NCBI GenBank assembly: GCA_032718475.1 | Contig: JAUCBJ010007270.1 | Coordinates: 1-31,575, forward strand | Length of the DNA: 31,575 nucleotides | Origin: Nemertoderma westbladi | Lineage: Eukaryota; Xenacoelomorpha; Nemertodermatida; Nemertodermatidae | Direction: 5' to 3' | Shown here: positions 29,495-31,575 of the stretch, one piece after another | How positions within the stretch are numbered: the stretch's first letter is position 1 | How the letters are laid out: the number at the start of each line of letters is the position of its first letter | The notes under the pieces: generated by a model | Told to the model about the DNA's origin: nothing | What the model saw: only the letters and a program-made list of their open reading frames with translations | The model's database searches: none | Translations under genes and position numbers: made by a program

Positions 29495-31575
29495 ATGAGT
29501 GACACACCCCATTCGACGAGATACCCACCTACCGACTATGACTCGTGCGACCCGGACAGATCGACAGTAGACGAACCGAGAAGGAGAACCCGAGATTCCA
29601 CCGATGTCACACCGCTTGCGTCACCGGTACCCCGAACGGAAATACCGGAAACCGCAACGCGTGGCGACGGCAGAATTGAAGATTTCCTTACCGTCCCGCA
29701 GACTAGATCACGGGAACCGGACATGGTAAGTTCGACTGGAAGCCAGGAGAACGTTATTAGAAGTATAGGAGGACACATGGCCCAGATTACTCGGAACCTC
29801 GGAGAAGGTTTTCGCGTTTTACGCGAGTTAACCGCCCCGATGTCGAGATACGAGTTCTACACCTTACAGGTAAGGATAGAAAGTAGGGTACATGCCTCCG
29901 TAGATAAACTTAAAGGTTTGCACGAACTTGCAGAGTTGCGTGGCGACAACTTTACTCAGGTGAAGATAGTAGATAAATTGGTAAGTGCGAGAGAAAGCCT
30001 TATCCAGTTTAAGTCGGTGATAAGATTGGCTCAACAGGAGCAGTTCGACCAACTGCTAGGTGAGTCAGTTTCGGACGCGTTGTTACAACCCGAAGAGGAA
30101 GAAGAACTCTACTGCCTGGACGGAAGGTTGGAAACGCTGACCAATTTTCTTCGTAGATGCGGCGTACCGATCGACGAACCGGAAGTCGAACCGCGAGGGA
30201 CGACGGAAGTTCTCACTACGGAAGGCTCGCGAGCCTACCAACATCCACCACTGGATAGATCGTTCGTTAGCGTACGGAGCGACGTTGGCAACGTTGGCAA
30301 CGTTAGTAGAACAGCGTCTGGAATTACTCGACAACAACAGGAGGTTGCACGCCGACAACAAGTCGCCGAGGAAGAAGCGCAACTACAGATGGCACAGATC
30401 GCCATCGAAGGAGAGAAACAGCGCAGAGAGGACGAGGCAAGAATTGCGCAACTCAAGGCGCAAGCCGAATTCGAAGCTTCGGAAATGCGCAGATTGGAGG
30501 AAAACTTGGCGCAAGAAGCGGCCGCAGCAGCAGCAGCGGACGAGTTAGCACGGAAGAAGGCAGCGTCTGATGCTCGCGCTAAGTTGGAGGCACGGCAAAT
30601 AAACGCTCGATTAGCTATACAGGAAGCGGAATTAGCGGCACAACAACAGGACGCAGATCGACGCGAAAGGGAGATGCAACTACAGTTCGAATTGAATCGT
30701 AGATCGCGCGAGACAGCGAATGCGCAAGCGGACCTCGAACTCGACGCGAGAGATAGATCTATGCGATCGCGGACTGGACACGACTTGTCTGCCCTGGATC
30801 GTATGGAAGCTCGATATCGCGGAATACAGAAGCGGATCGAGGAAGGAAGCGTGGGAGCGATAGATCGAGGAGAGGAGTTCGTCGAGGATTACTGTAAACG
30901 TTTTCCCCAAGTTATTCCTATGCTCAAACCCACGACTCCGATAAAACCGGTCTTCGTTATGAAACCTAAGGAAATTACGCCTGTGCGTTCGACGCAAGGC
31001 AACAGGTGTGTTGTGACGGAATTACCGCAACCTAGGGCGACTTCATCGCCAATTTTAGCAGGTAACATAACTAGTCCACCTACAGTAAGTCGTAGTCTAC
31101 TTGTAGGAAGAGAGGAACCTGCGTTTATGACCATTAAACAGGTGAGTAAACCATTACAAGTTAAACCTGTGACGTGCTGTGCAAATCCAGTTATTTACAG
31201 ACCAACTACGAAACCCGACTATTTCACTCGACCGTTGACACAATGTTTGACGCAACCTACGACTTCGTGGAAGGCTTGCGAGCCTACCGAACTACGGAGG
31301 AGGATGGATGTGGGTAGTACCCACGGGATCGGACAACGTATAGCGAGACCTACGACTTCGTGGAAGGCTTGCGAGCCTACCGAACAACGGAGAGCCGTAG
31401 ATTCCGGACCACAACGGACGAGACCCAGAATAATACGTCGGACACGAACCCGCCAGCCACCTTATCCGGACGACAGCGATTCATCTAGCGACTCGGAGTC
31501 GACGGAACGGGAAATATTCCGTACTGGAGCGGCGGAAGAATACAAACAGGAGGAACGATCGACGAACCCATACAT
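29495..31575 (+). CDS. Large coiled-coil protein, C-terminus beyond the window (Gag-like candidate)
   Basis: ATG at 29495 opens a frame that stays open to the last base (693 codons). An in-frame TAA two codons upstream (29489-29491) supports this start, and G at -3 is acceptable context. Residues 1-75 are polar and acidic/basic mixed. Residues 90-250 are helical, with FRVLRELTAPMSRYEFYTL and a Glu run near 200. About 275-425 is a long highly charged coiled coil (QVAEEEAQLQMAQ, RREDEARIAQLKAQ) with seven Ala near 345. The C-terminal half is Pro/Thr/Arg-rich and contains TTSWKACEPTE twice (about 589 and 620). No CCHC knuckle, protease or RT is reached. CpG-rich codons (ACG, GCG, CGA, TCG) differ from the AT-rich LINEs nearby. 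A promoter-like region upstream and this layout fit the Gag end of an LTR element, perhaps BEL/Pao-like; a host gene is possible. Function not established. Confidence 0.75.
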   Translation, partial: MSDTPHSTRYPPTDYDSCDPDRSTVDEPRRRTRDSTDVTPLASPVPRTEIPETATRGDGRIEDFLTVPQTRSREPDMVSSTGSQENVIRSIGGHMAQITRNLGEGFRVLRELTAPMSRYEFYTLQVRIESRVHASVDKLKGLHELAELRGDNFTQVKIVDKLVSARESLIQFKSVIRLAQQEQFDQLLGESVSDALLQPEEEEELYCLDGRLETLTNFLRRCGVPIDEPEVEPRGTTEVLTTEGSRAYQHPPLDRSFVSVRSDVGNVGNVSRTASGITRQQQEVARRQQVAEEEAQLQMAQIAIEGEKQRREDEARIAQLKAQAEFEASEMRRLEENLAQEAAAAAAADELARKKAASDARAKLEARQINARLAIQEAELAAQQQDADRREREMQLQFELNRRSRETANAQADLELDARDRSMRSRTGHDLSALDRMEARYRGIQKRIEEGSVGAIDRGEEFVEDYCKRFPQVIPMLKPTTPIKPVFVMKPKEITPVRSTQGNRCVVTELPQPRATSSPILAGNITSPPTVSRSLLVGREEPAFMTIKQVSKPLQVKPVTCCANPVIYRPTTKPDYFTRPLTQCLTQPTTSWKACEPTELRRRMDVGSTHGIGQRIARPTTSWKACEPTEQRRAVDSGPQRTRPRIIRRTRTRQPPYPDDSDSSSDSESTEREIFRTGAAEEYKQEERSTNPY
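30223..30236. repeat. 14-bp perfect palindrome AGGCTCGCGAGCCT
   Basis: A self-complementary 14-mer in the coiled-coil ORF. One-mismatch versions (AGGCTTGCGAGCCT) occur at 31272-31285 and 31365-31378, so the motif appears three times in about 1.2 kb. Confidence 0.8.
31255..31385 (+). repeat. 38-bp direct repeat within the coiled-coil ORF
   Basis: 31255-31292 and 31348-31385 are identical over 38 bp and nearly so for some bases after, 93 bp apart and therefore in the same frame, giving the repeated TTSWKACEPTE peptide. Confidence 0.9.

Overview
The window looks like a transposon-dense, gene-poor stretch of an animal (metazoan) nuclear genome, most likely an invertebrate. Reasons: several unrelated non-LTR retrotransposons (LINEs), one Ty3/gypsy-type LTR retrotransposon, long minisatellite arrays, a tRNA-like Pol III promoter, AT-rich spacers and no bacterial gene layout. 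I cannot name the phylum from the sequence. I recognise no host housekeeping gene.

Layout. 1-546: AT-rich flank. 547-7786: one very homogeneous 18-bp satellite (about 274 copies), interrupted at 1416-3723 by a 5'-truncated, reverse-oriented LINE (LINE-A) whose remaining ORF is fully open. 8107-15270: a decayed reverse-oriented LINE (LINE-B). It is split first by a Ty3/gypsy element (9249-13861; near-identical LTRs, 4-bp target duplication AATA, gag and protease missing, pol broken), and again by an expanded G/C-palindrome minisatellite (14358-14977) inside its reverse transcriptase. 15271-15334: a short piece of an RTE-like LINE tail fused to LINE-B. 15341-16530: a 47-bp minisatellite. 16542-20024: an almost complete forward LINE (LINE-C: PHD-like finger, endonuclease, reverse transcriptase) with one in-frame TAA. 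20150-20614: a reverse coiled-coil ORF. 21064-21390 and 23218-24180: broken RTE-like LINE pieces. 24650-25480: a diverged 148-166 bp tandem repeat. 25696-25751: a long poly-G/poly-C pair.

From about 26350 the character changes. There is a tRNA-like A/B-box segment, then a duplicated CCAAT-bearing segment with a TATA box (possible LTR or promoter), and a 2.5-kb noncoding leader with several local duplications. Last comes a CpG-richer open reading frame (29495 to the window end, 693 codons, no stop) encoding a charged coiled-coil protein. I interpret it tentatively as the Gag end of an uncharacterised LTR retroelement (BEL/Pao-like architecture is one option), but a host gene is not excluded.

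The insertions give a relative history. LINE-B is older than the gypsy copy within it. LINE-A is younger than at least the start of the satellite it interrupts. Arrays sit beside or inside retroelements at several points, which is the most striking theme of the window. All family calls come from motif recognition by eye; no database search was run.
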